DNA of 64,000 bases from contig NC_079875.1 of NCBI RefSeq assembly GCF_029227915.1, positions 27,586,001 to 27,650,000 on the forward strand, in the 5' to 3' direction. The stretch is from Hydractinia symbiolongicarpus. Taxonomy: Eukaryota > Cnidaria > Hydrozoa > Anthoathecata > Hydractiniidae. The notes below the pieces were generated by a model. The model did not search any database. It worked only from the letters and a program-made list of their open reading frames with translations, and had not been told where the DNA came from. Shown in pieces: positions 12,646-20,236 of this stretch. Position 1 is the stretch's first letter. Every line of letters begins with the position of its first letter. The position numbers and the translations under genes are program-made.

Positions 12646-13926
12646 ATGAGTGTTTTTGGTAAATTATATCCGCATAAAGAACTGAAAATCATGCATGGCA
12701 TGAAAGGGAAAAAACAAAGGGTGAAGATCAGCCATATACCGAGCACAATCAACCAAAATGAAGATCTCCACGTGGACATCCCTAACCTTGGTCAAAACGA
12801 CGTAATTTTCCCAGGTTCTATCAAGCTCCTTTTCGACCTCGAGCTAAAAGAGAATAATACCAGGCGTACCATAGTTTCAAATATAGGCAAAGCATTGGTG
12901 CAAAATCTTAGAATTAGCCTGAATGGTAATGAAATACAAAACATACAAGATTACAACGTGCTTGCAGTATACCGTGATCTCTGGCTCCCAAAATATATGA
13001 GGAATAACCTTTTAGTATTAGAAGGTATCAACGACAACGACAACGACGGAACAATTAGGGCCCTCCAGGTAGGGGCCAGTGATCATGTTGGTAATAACGA
13101 GGAAAAAGCCATAGCCGCAGCCTATGGGAAGACCTTCGCAATACCTCTTGGCTCCATGTTTTCGATGACTCGTGACTTGCCCTTTTACCAGGCTGGAATC
13201 CATGATCGGCTCCAATTTGTGATCCACTTCGCTAAATACGGTGATGTTATAAAGGATGCCGAAACCCCAGCCAGTGGGAGCACAGCGGCAAAAGCCGCGG
13301 ATGCTAGTTATAAAATTACCAATATTGCGCTCGAGTTTGATAAGGTGACCAACGAAGAATTGGCGAGTGCGATGATGAGCCGTTATTCCCGGCTTGTGTT
13401 GCCCTATGAAAGAATCGTCCGCAGCAAAGTTATAACGATGAAAAAGGCTGATACATCAGTCAGCCTACAATTAGATACACCCTCCAAATCGTTGAAGGGC
13501 GTGTTACTCTTATTCCAGGACCCCGCTGTCGTAAAATCCTATAGTGGTAATAACGAGAATTTTTGTAACCCGAAGATCGAGAAAATCTCAATCACTATCG
13601 AGGGTGAGCCCAATCAGCTCTATAGCCACGCGATGTTGCCGAAAGATCATTTAGAACAAGTCGCTGAGCTCTTCGGTCAGCATGATTCCATAGTCACGAT
13701 AGGCCAATTCTTGACGAATAGGTATGGGCTCTTCGTCGACTTCAGAGCAACGCCCGAGGACTCCTTGCATGGAACTGGAAGACTTTTGCGAAGGCTTAGT
13801 GATGGCATCACCTTTCACATCACGAAAAAGTCTGACGACACCGGTGATATTGGATGTTACGTCTATCTCTTAATGGATGGTCAGATCCATATCCTGGATA
13901 GTAGGTTTCACAGTGTTGAGTATTAA
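12646..13926 (+). CDS. Capsid-like structural protein of the PLV-like element (426 aa)
   Basis: This is the longest intact ORF of the element, uninterrupted from ATG at 12646 to TAA at 13924-13926. It is soluble-looking, with no signal peptide or membrane segment. It alternates short hydrophobic strands and loops (VIFPGSIKLLFDLELK near residue 57, ALVQNLRISLNGNEI near 86, FAIPLGSMFSMTRDLPFY near 165, LQFVIHFAKYG near 190, GVLLLFQD near 285), the pattern of a beta-rich jelly-roll protein. With an integrase and a packaging ATPase in the same element, the major capsid role is the best guess. It is somewhat shorter than typical polinton major capsid proteins. An alternative is another abundant structural protein. 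It has the start context ctaaataaATG and a 13 bp-arm hairpin directly after the stop. Confidence 0.6.
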   Translation: MSVFGKLYPHKELKIMHGMKGKKQRVKISHIPSTINQNEDLHVDIPNLGQNDVIFPGSIKLLFDLELKENNTRRTIVSNIGKALVQNLRISLNGNEIQNIQDYNVLAVYRDLWLPKYMRNNLLVLEGINDNDNDGTIRALQVGASDHVGNNEEKAIAAAYGKTFAIPLGSMFSMTRDLPFYQAGIHDRLQFVIHFAKYGDVIKDAETPASGSTAAKAADASYKITNIALEFDKVTNEELASAMMSRYSRLVLPYERIVRSKVITMKKADTSVSLQLDTPSKSLKGVLLLFQDPAVVKSYSGNNENFCNPKIEKISITIEGEPNQLYSHAMLPKDHLEQVAELFGQHDSIVTIGQFLTNRYGLFVDFRATPEDSLHGTGRLLRRLSDGITFHITKKSDDTGDIGCYVYLLMDGQIHILDSRFHSVEY

Positions 13927-13949
13927 CACCAAATATTCAGTACCACGCG

Positions 13950-13976
13950 TTATTCTATGGTAATACCATAGAATAA
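13950..13976. terminator. Perfect 13 bp inverted repeat between capsid-like gene and next gene
   Basis: Arms 13950-13962 (ttattctatggta) and 13964-13976 are exact reverse complements around a single base. The repeat begins 24 bases after the capsid-like stop and ends 2 bases before the ATG at 13979. It could be a 3'-end signal of the upstream gene, an operator for the downstream gene, or both. Confidence 0.6.
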
Positions 13977-13978
13977 AC

Positions 13979-14392
13979 ATGACAACTTTGGCGATTATGG
14001 CTGGTGGGGCGTTAATCAACGCTTTAGCGTTTAGTGGTAGTAACTATTTGTTCAGAAAACTCTCGGGCCATGGGAAACAGGAGCGGAGACGTCATGATAT
14101 CGCGGTTGAAAAATTACAAGCAGCCCAAGCTCAATGGGTCCGTGATAGACAGAAAAAAATAGACTGGTATAACCGACGGCGGGAGGAACAGCGGGAGGCA
14201 GGACAATATCTCATGGAATTAGACGAGGGTATGCGGGAGTATTTTATCGCCACAATTGAGAAGGCTCCGAAGCTCTCCGATTTTTACACCCCCAACAAGC
14301 AGCAACAGGACGGTGAGTTGACGTTCATTCTTAGATCCCTAGCTCTCCTCGGCCTATATTTGCGGCCTATAAGTGGATATAGATATATATGA
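13979..14392 (+). CDS. Small membrane-anchored, charged helical protein of the PLV-like element (137 aa)
   Basis: It starts with a short hydrophobic segment (LAIMAGGALINALAF), followed by a long highly charged helical region rich in R, K, E and Q (residues about 28-85). A tail follows whose last part is hydrophobic (LRSLALLGLYLRP). The N-terminal anchor plus charged helix suggests a minor virion or membrane-associated protein. I recall the same architecture in multi-copy cnidarian hypothetical proteins, where the C-terminus forms a second membrane segment. Here the last roughly 20 residues look out of phase, so a small frameshift near the end is possible. It lies in the same direction between the capsid-like gene and the integrase, with hairpins on both sides. 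Function unknown. Confidence 0.5.
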   Translation: MTTLAIMAGGALINALAFSGSNYLFRKLSGHGKQERRRHDIAVEKLQAAQAQWVRDRQKKIDWYNRRREEQREAGQYLMELDEGMREYFIATIEKAPKLSDFYTPNKQQQDGELTFILRSLALLGLYLRPISGYRYI

Positions 14393-14394
14393 TT

Positions 14395-14431
14395 GTAACA
14401 ATATGTAATAAATCTCAAAGCATATTGTTAC
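14395..14431. terminator. Perfect 11 bp-arm hairpin before integrase
   Basis: gtaacaatatg (14395-14405) is exactly complementary to catattgttac (14421-14431) with a 15-nt loop. It starts 2 bases after the stop of the preceding gene. The right arm already lies in the open frame that leads into the integrase. Confidence 0.6.
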
Positions 14432-15357
14432 TCCGGAAGAAGCGGAAAAATTAAGCAGCATCTATTACCAACCAGAACATCTTTGGACTGGACGAAAAGC
14501 CATCAAAATACTCACTGAGCAGAGTGGTCTCTCTAGGAAAAAAATTATGCATTGGCTTAGTCGTCAACTCCTGTGGCCCAGGCATATTCACAGCCGAAAA
14601 AGAATATCCCCATTTCAAAATTACAAAGCCTAATCATATCCATCAATTTGATCTCTTGTCCATGCCCCATGACAAAGTCTATGCAAACACTTATAAATAC
14701 ATTTTGACGGGTATTGACGTAGCCTCACGATACAAGGTAGCGAGGCCCCTTAGAACGAAAAGGGCCAGTGAAGTTGCGGAGATGCTCAAGAACATTTACA
14801 AAGCCGGAGCTTTGCGTTATACGAGTATATTCCAATGTGATAACGGTAGTGAGTTTAAATCAAACGTGACAAAGCTGTTAGAATCCAAAAGTGTTGAGAT
14901 AAAGCGTGCTACTACAAAATATCACCATACTTTTACGGCTTTCAAGGAGTCCTACAACAAGGTCCTTGTCAAGAGATTGTTCAAGCCTCAAGATGCGCAG
15001 GAGCTTGCATCCGATGAAACCAGTACTACATGGGTCAAGCATCTATATACTATCGTGAAAATTATGAACAACACAAAGACCACGATGATTGATACGAAGC
15101 CAAGCAAAGCGATAAAAATCGAGGAAGTACCACTTGCAAATGATGACGGTTTATTTCCATATCTGCTACAACACAGCGAGGAACATGGTGATCAAAAAAG
15201 ACGTGCACCGGATGCCTATTGGTCGAAGCGTACATACAGGCTGGACCGTATAGTGACTGGTACACGCCTCCTATATTATTTGGCAGATGGACCTGATCGA
15301 TCTTTCATAACCGAAGAGTTGATGCTAATTCCTGAGGATGTAGAAATACCCATATAA
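14412..15357 (+). pseudogene. Retroviral-type (rve) D,D35E integrase of the PLV-like element, frameshifted
   Basis: DDE integrase that would insert the element into host DNA. The core carries D in HQFDLLSM, D in QCDNGSEF and E in AFKES, and the last two are separated by exactly 35 residues. A C-terminal region with ELMLIPED follows, and the frame ends at 15357. The ORF from the ATG at 14524 has a spurious N-terminus. The true N-terminal part (YYQPEHLWTGRKAIK, then a helical SRKKIMHWLSRQ) lies one frame away at about 14412-14585, so a one-base shift near 14585 breaks the gene. No ATG is present in that upstream frame after the stop at 14409. I recall closely related integrases in many copies in cnidarian genomes. 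The catalytic triad is intact although the gene is interrupted. Confidence 0.85.
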
Positions 15358-15370
15358 TACCCATATAAGA

Positions 15371-15398
15371 TTTTTGTAGTTCCGAAGAGCTACAAAAA
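15371..15398. terminator. Hairpin between convergent integrase and DUF3627-like gene
   Basis: Arms tttttgtag (15371-15379) and ctacaaaaa (15390-15398) are perfect complements. They lie in the 53 bp between the integrase stop (+) and the stop of the minus gene at 15411, as a two-sided terminator would. Confidence 0.6.
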
Positions 15399-15410
15399 CC
15401 ATATAAGCGA

Positions 15411-16184
15411 TTATGACATATCGATATCATACATCCCCTCGAATAGCTCACGCGTGGCGTCATCTGGTAAACTAAAATGATTTCGCCATGAATTAGCCAC
15501 ACCGAGATTATTATCCCTGAACCTATTCCATGTATGTACGGCGTTGGGATCGTCACATATTGGATTTTTTTCTACCATATCTGGATACATATCCCATAGT
15601 GTACGAAGTTGATCGTTTAAAGATCGACGTTGGCAACGAATAATATAGTGGGGATGTTTTTTACCACATTCATTAGAATCGTTCTTGTCAATAATACAAA
15701 TCACATTATTATAGGGATAACCAATAGGAACATACCGATCACGAAGCTCCGCATTTTCTAAAGTTCGAAGATAGAGCTGTTGTTCTCTCTCGTTCAGATC
15801 ATCAGTGAGCATTGCCAGGGCTTAACTATGTTCTTCGATGGCTTCTTGTAATTATTCGATACCCTTTACCGCAAGCCATTTCATGATATCAAGCGCCTTT
15901 GGTTTTCTCGAACGTGCACAAATCTCAAGAGCAGCATTCAATGTAATGAAAGCATCATGAGTACTTTTAGGTTTTCCAAGGGGTTGGTTTGCTATTTCAT
16001 CACGGGAGATGGTGGGAATATCCCGATATGACTCTGCGATATTAGCAATACCTAAGAACCTTCCAATATCTGCACGCCTAAACATGGGTTGACCCAGGTT
16101 GTTTAATAATATCTCTATAGCTCCAGCAGGTAAGCTCCAGCAGGTAATGTGATTAACGCAAGTGAGGACATTTTTATTATTCAA
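15411..16184 (-). pseudogene. MSV199/BRO-type N-domain with DUF3627-like C-domain, two nonsense codons
   Basis: The ORFs 16184-15852 and 15812-15411 are in the same frame and separated by only two in-frame stops (15854-15852 and about 15824), so they are one gene of about 258 codons. The N-terminal part resembles MSV199/BRO-N DNA-binding domains of large DNA viruses and mobile elements (FRRADIGRFLGIAN, then HDAFITLNAALEI). The C-terminal part (HPHYIIRCQRRSL) resembles the DUF3627 domain that often accompanies MSV199. A glutamate-rich helix links them. Such proteins are thought to bind DNA. The start overlaps the end of the upstream gene (16181-16363) by four bases. The assignment is by pattern recognition; a profile search would decide. 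Confidence 0.65.
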
Positions 16185-16363
16185 ATTATCCTAACCAGGG
16201 TCACAATGAGTAGGACGGTTATGAAAAAATACTTGGTATTGACCTTTTCTCTGTATAGTGATTCACGAAGAGCATCGTCAAGAGCTTCTATGCTTCGCTC
16301 TAAATTAGAGATTTCTTTATGACAATTCTCCAGTTGCCTTTCTAAGGTTCTGATATATAACAT
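16181..16363 (-). CDS. 60-aa coiled-coil protein with C-terminal membrane anchor
   Basis: The first 45 residues are a charged heptad-like helix (LERQLENCHKEISNLERS). The last 15 are hydrophobic (YFFITVLLIVTLVRII), giving a tail-anchored topology. Start context is gaaataaATG. It begins immediately after the ATPase stop and overlaps the next gene by four bases, so the three genes form a tight operon-like block. The precise role is unknown; a small virion membrane protein is plausible. Confidence 0.55.
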   Translation of the reverse strand: MLYIRTLERQLENCHKEISNLERSIEALDDALRESLYREKVNTKYFFITVLLIVTLVRII

Positions 16364-16966
16364 TTATTTCAATATACACCAAATCCGAAGATGGATCAAA
16401 TCGAGATGGATAAACAAACACGCGTGCTTAGATTGTTTCAACTGGGCTTTAATAGTGTCCCAATCGTCTATCAGGTTGGTTTCTTCATCCACCAGCTTCA
16501 AATCAGATTGCTCGTGCGGATACCACATAAACAGCTGCTTCTTTTGACGTCTCAAATTTTTTGGAATTGTCGTGTAACTCTGAGTTAGGAGCCAGAGGCT
16601 GTGCCGACGATGTCTACAACTGATCGCTAATTCCAATAGGGGTTGCCAACGTTTTTCCAGGCTCGAGTCCGCGATCATGTCATCAATGATAAAGAGTGTT
16701 TCTTCACCTACCAGCAGAGACGACAGTTTCTCGATCCATTCAAATAACTGGTCACCTGGATCAATTAGAAATACATAGGGGTCTTGCCACAGCGCTGCTC
16801 TATCCAAGTAAATCCTATTCCATCGGATTGTTAAACATAGGATCACAATATTATGGAAATGTCCCCGATACTCGTTCTCGAGCAAGCTCAGGGCTCGCTT
16901 AGTTTTTCCACAAATTGTGGGACCCCTGAAGATAGTCGTATGAGGTTCTTTAACAATATCTAGCAT
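16364..16966 (-). CDS. Packaging-type P-loop ATPase of the PLV-like element (200 aa)
   Basis: Walker A is seen as GPTICGKT at residues 15-22, and Walker B as ETLFIIDDM near residue 90. After it follow a conserved-looking SCRHRRHSLWLLTQSYTTIP segment (sensor region) and a C-terminal domain. Length and spacing fit the A32/FtsK-HerA family of genome-packaging ATPases of polintons, virophages and other double jelly-roll viruses, which drive DNA into the capsid. The ORF is intact. Start context is agaataaATG, 10 bases from a perfect 20 bp palindrome. It lies in a head-to-tail block with the two following minus genes. Cysteine in the P-loop (T-I-C-G-K-T) is unusual but tolerated in this family. Confidence 0.75.
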   Translation of the reverse strand: MLDIVKEPHTTIFRGPTICGKTKRALSLLENEYRGHFHNIVILCLTIRWNRIYLDRAALWQDPYVFLIDPGDQLFEWIEKLSSLLVGEETLFIIDDMIADSSLEKRWQPLLELAISCRHRRHSLWLLTQSYTTIPKNLRRQKKQLFMWYPHEQSDLKLVDEETNLIDDWDTIKAQLKQSKHACLFIHLDLIHLRIWCILK

Positions 16967-16976
16967 TTATTCTTCA

Positions 16977-16996
16977 TATATACCACGTGGTATATA
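16977..16996. promoter_or_regulatory. Perfect 20 bp palindrome centred on CCACGTGG
   Basis: tatataccac followed directly by its reverse complement. It lies between the 3' end of the HNH gene (17028) and the ATPase ATG (16966). It could be a 3'-end hairpin for the first or an operator/E-box-like promoter element for the second. Confidence 0.55.
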
Positions 16997-17027
16997 GGAA
17001 ACTTGTAGGTGCTTATTCTGTAATTTT

Positions 17028-17678
17028 TCAATTACCCTTTGATATATTTTCATTTGTCCACATTGGTTGAGTATTGGTGTAGTGCAACCGTCTCGCTACC
17101 TCAGCAAGCGACGGAGCAACACCATTTTTCTTATATTGTAGTGGAATTTTATGGTCAATATGCCAATCTCCATAATTGTCCCAATTCATACCTTCAGCGA
17201 ACTGAACTTCGATATGATCCCTCAGTAGAGCCATATTGCACCCAAGGTACTCTTGAGATCTGAGCTCTTTGCTCCTCGGTAGGGTATGGCTGACCCGACT
17301 GCGTACAACATGGGCGAGATGGCCAGGGGGATCATGAATTTTACAGGTGGATCTTATCTTACCACATGGACATATTTGGCGGCTTCCGCAATCTTTACAT
17401 TTAGATCTTATCTTGTTATGTGGGCTTATACCCCCAGCTCCACAATCTTTACATATGGGTCCTATTCTACAATGTTCGATGCATATTTGATTACCTCCGC
17501 TGTCCTTACATTGATATCTTATCCTACCATGTTCAATACACCTATTTCGTTCCCTTGACGCCTTCATGCCGTCTAGGCATTTGATACATTGTTTTGTCCA
17601 TTGCCCATTACGCTTGTTGATATTGAAATTGTCTAATGTAAAAGAGCGATTGAATTTGTTGCATTTCTTGGTCCCCAT
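17028..17678 (-). CDS. Zinc-ribbon repeat protein with HNH endonuclease domain
   Basis: The N-terminal part has a C-x2-C-like start (KKCNKFNRSF and QCIKCLD), then four or five repeats of about 18 residues of the form C-x-H-x2-I-R-x2-C-K-D-C-G. These are probable zinc-binding knuckles at residues about 45-125. The C-terminal third (GDWHIDHKIPLQY, followed by LHYTNTQPMW) is a typical HNH nuclease core. Similar zinc-repeat/HNH proteins occur in viruses and selfish elements as homing-type or host-degrading nucleases. I choose the ATG at 17678 because upstream codons continue only to a GTG at 17708. The ORF is intact. Several repeats have lost one ligand, so zinc binding may be partial. Confidence 0.7.
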   Translation of the reverse strand: MGTKKCNKFNRSFTLDNFNINKRNGQWTKQCIKCLDGMKASRERNRCIEHGRIRYQCKDSGGNQICIEHCRIGPICKDCGAGGISPHNKIRSKCKDCGSRQICPCGKIRSTCKIHDPPGHLAHVVRSRVSHTLPRSKELRSQEYLGCNMALLRDHIEVQFAEGMNWDNYGDWHIDHKIPLQYKKNGVAPSLAEVARRLHYTNTQPMWTNENISKGN

Positions 17679-17754
17679 ATTGTTTCTGTACAACCGCCTG
17701 CTATACACAAACTATTCGCTGGACTATTATTCTATTTTGGAGGCATCCTGGAAC

Positions 17755-17778
17755 GACCATACCAGCCAGGGTATGGTC
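17755..17778. terminator. Hairpin with 9 bp arms near right end of element
   Basis: gaccatacc (17755-17763) and ggtatggtc (17770-17778) are perfect complements with a 6-nt loop. It lies in the spacer between the small ORF at 17879 and the HNH gene, in line with the pattern of hairpins between genes of this element. Confidence 0.5.
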
Positions 17779-17878
17779 ACATATCAACAAAACATGCTGG
17801 ATCTATCAGCGTTCTACGATAAGAGGGTAGTGCTAGAAGATCGTATACACACAAAGCCTTTAGATTTATAAATGACGA

Positions 17879-17980
17879 CTATTGTCCAAATTGTATATAC
17901 TGTTCAACCCATATCCAGCGCTCTGGGTGATCACAGTTACCCATACAAAAGGATCGCTCGCAATCTTCTTTCCAACGCAT
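17879..17980 (-). CDS. 33-aa cysteine-containing small ORF
   Basis: ATG at 17980 after an A-rich run, stop TAG at 17881-17879. It encodes a short basic, tryptophan- and cysteine-containing peptide (CERSFCMGNCDHPERW). Compactness and strand agree with the neighbouring minus genes of the element. Not recognised, and it could be the tail of a broken gene. Confidence 0.3.
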   Translation of the reverse strand: MRWKEDCERSFCMGNCDHPERWIWVEQYIQFGQ

Positions 17981-17998
17981 TTTTTTTGTTATAAAACT

Positions 17999-18163
17999 TT
18001 AATGGCCGATAACAAAATATTGGACAAAACCGTCTGGGTGTTTGTTGTTTTGTTGTTTGAACCCAGAGGTTTTTAATTCTGCGAGTATACCACTCAGAGC
18101 CTCTAGTTTTCCATATCCGAGGTGTTTTTCATTGTGTGCAGCATTTGGTCTCCTCCAGTTTTG
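17999..18163 (-). pseudogene. Fragment of a minus-strand ORF at the right element edge
   Basis: An open frame of 54 codons without ATG that looks coding (HLGYGKLEALSGILAELKTSGF). It ends at the stop 18001-17999. It reaches to within about 20-35 bp of the inverted satellite, so coding sequence runs almost to the edge and the gene is probably truncated there. Confidence 0.35.
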
Positions 18164-18182
18164 TTATTGTTGTATATACTAT

Positions 18183-18703
18183 CAGTATCAGTGCCATGTA
18201 TTTGAGATTTTTCGTGTTGATGCATGATAATTGTCATTTAAGGTCGACAACCTCGTGTCAGGTTCGATATGTTTCAGCCGTAAAATTGATAAACGAGGCA
18301 TTTAAAAGAGACGAGTGTTATATATTTGCGATTTTTTGTATTGATACAGGATAATTGTACTTTAAGGTCAACAACCTCGTCTCAAATTCTTATATTTTAG
18401 ACGTGGAATTGATAAACGTGGCATTTCAAAGAGACGGGTGCTATATATTTGCAATTTTTCGTATTGATACAAATAATTGTCATTTGGGGACGACAACCTC
18501 GTCTCAGGTTGGTATATTTTAGCTGCAAAATTGATAAACGAGGCACTTAAGGGAGACGAGTGTCTCATGTATTTGCCATTTTTTGTAATGATGCAGAATA
18601 ATTGCACTTTAGGGTCAACAACCTCCTCTCAGGTTCTTATACCTTAGCTGTGGAATTGATAAACGAGGCATTTAAAAATGACGAGTGTGTCATATATTTG
18701 CGG
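18183..18703 (-). repeat. Inverted satellite block, about four units
   Basis: About 4.2 copies of the ~124 bp satellite unit in the orientation opposite to 1-10264. Its inner edge breaks the unit just after the equivalent of aaatacatggcac. The left array breaks at aaatatatgatactcgccactt, so both edges fall within about 10 bp of the same unit phase. The element in between is therefore symmetrically flanked. Confidence 0.92.
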
Positions 18704-18969
18704 AGAGGAGCGGAGCCCATTTCCTCATTAATAAAGCCAAATAAAAGGGACGGAGGAGAGTGCATAGGATTTCTGCACCTATACATCAGTTTTTTTTAAT
18801 TTTGGTAAATTTTTGACAGGGTTGCCCAGTAGTTTAATCTGGTCATTTTTTGCGTAAACATCTGATTGAGCGAGACAATGTGTTTTTAGCGCGGCGATGG
18901 AGTTTTTGTTGTTTTTTAAAGATGGCCTAGCAGTGAGTCCGGTTGAGAGCAACTCTGTGTACAGTTTTA

Positions 18970-19010
18970 GTCACGTGATCCATGGCTCATTTGTACTAAT
19001 ATCACGTGAC
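18970..19010. promoter_or_regulatory. Inverted pair of CACGTG (E-box) sites
   Basis: gtcacgtgat (18970-18979) and atcacgtgac (19001-19010) are exact reverse complements 21 bp apart, each with a CACGTG core. This core is a binding site of bHLH-ZIP factors (MYC/MAX, USF, TFE families). The distance of two helical turns and the nearby donor-like site make a promoter plausible. Confidence 0.4.
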
Positions 19011-19159
19011 TTTTTCTCGGAGAACATAGCGCCTTAAACTCAAACTTTCGTTTATCTAAAGCTATATCGCAGCTGACAGAGGAAGGGCTTGTTCAAGAAA
19101 ACGAAGAAAGGGTATGTTTTGCTCGTTAGTATATCACTATTTTTTGCATGTTGTGAACC

Positions 19160-19490
19160 CATTCTTATTCTCACTCACACCTAAAGCTAGCTACTTTAAA
19201 ACTGCCGATTTAGATAGAATAATAATAGAACTTTGATAGCATTTAGCTAGGTAGCTACACTGTTAGAGTTAGCTAGCATAAAAACAAACTAACAATGCAA
19301 TATAGCTAGCATCAAACTAGCTACAAGGCTAGCATAAAATTAACTACTTAGCTGGGATAAAACAAGCCATGTAGCTAGCAATAAATTGCTATTTTTTGCT
19401 GGTATAAAATCAGCAACATAACTAGCATAATAGAAAAATTCTTTTGGACAGATTTTCTACCTATCCTCTAGCTAGCTAGCTATTATACAT
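19160..19490. repeat. Irregular repeats of gctagcataaaa-like words
   Basis: The words tagctagc and gctagcataaaa recur at least eight times with irregular spacing of about 25-45 bp, giving a local low-complexity block. Similar tagctagctag runs occur near 40195-40420. Confidence 0.6.
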
Positions 19491-19797
19491 ATATACTACG
19501 CAGTAAGTGAGATAATTCTGTCAGCAAAAGAACATAGCGAGCTAGATATTTTGCAGATAGTACGTTCTGTTCTCACTCGTGATCAATGTTTATATACAGG
19601 TATGTCACATGTAATTGTTTACGTTGCTTATCCACAAAAGGGCAGTTCTTAACATTAAGGGGGAATAGAGAGCCATATTTTCATGGACGATTGTAGCTAG
19701 CTATATATATTGTACACACGTCAGGAAATAAACTTTTTTAATCCTACCCTTGAGCATACACCAGTTTGGCTGAAGTTACAGAAGGGAAAATTATTTC

Positions 19798-19819
19798 AAT
19801 ATATATATATATATATATA
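19798..19819. repeat. (AT)n microsatellite
   Basis: Uninterrupted alternating AT of about 22 bp. Confidence 0.9.
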
Positions 19820-20236
19820 ACGGGAAATTTTTACAAAATCAACATTTGTTATTACTGAGGCTTTTTAAATTCGGAATAGCCGTTCTCATTCAATCGTCAA
19901 CATGTATTGAAAATCTCCAATTGTATTCATTATTTCTTACCTAATTTCACGATATGTATACAAATAATGTCCCAATAATTTCTGTTTTTGTAACTTGACC
20001 CGATCCTTACACATGTGGCTCTAATGATGTTTTTGTTCAGTCTGGAATAAGATATTTTTATCCTACTGTCATGAAAACTTGTTTGCAAACAAAACATATA
20101 CTGCTATTTGGTTTTTAGCTGCACAGGCTAACAACAGGCTGTTCCCGCTGTGTTTTTTTAAACCGAAGTTGCAGTAAAGGTTTTTTGAAAAATGTATTAC
20201 GGCTGTCCCATTTTACAATTAATTTTAAATAAGATT

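Larger units (their letters stand above)
10265..18180. mobile_element. Endogenous polinton-like (PLV-like) element, partly decayed
   Basis: About 7.9 kb of compact, more GC-balanced, virus-style coding DNA between two satellite blocks of opposite orientation. Gene order is: degenerate gene (+), membrane/coiled-coil gene (-), capsid-like gene (+), small membrane gene (+), D,D35E integrase (+), MSV199/DUF3627-like gene (-), coiled-coil membrane protein (-), packaging-type ATPase (-), zinc-ribbon HNH nuclease (-), and small ORFs (-). Intergenic spaces are short and often hold hairpins. The integrase, ATPase and capsid-like gene together suggest a polinton-like virus or virus-derived transposon. 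No PolB, protease or classical terminal inverted repeat inside the 7.9 kb was seen. Several genes carry stops or frameshifts, so this copy is unlikely to be autonomous. The placement rests on gene set and resemblance, not on a search. Confidence 0.7.
18704..20236. other. Gene-poor stretch with regulatory-looking repeats
   Basis: No ORF of note. The stretch contains the paired CACGTG sites, a GT donor-like site near 19111 (gaaaggGTATGT) after a G/A-rich stretch that could be a 5' non-coding exon, clustered TAGCTAGC words and an AT run. No matching downstream coding exon was identified. Confidence 0.4.

Noticed and set aside
17286-17871. Plus-strand ORFs 17286-17558 and 17566-17871
   Set aside because: Mostly antisense shadows of the HNH/zinc-repeat gene. 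The part beyond 17708 has no recognisable domain and overlaps a hairpin.
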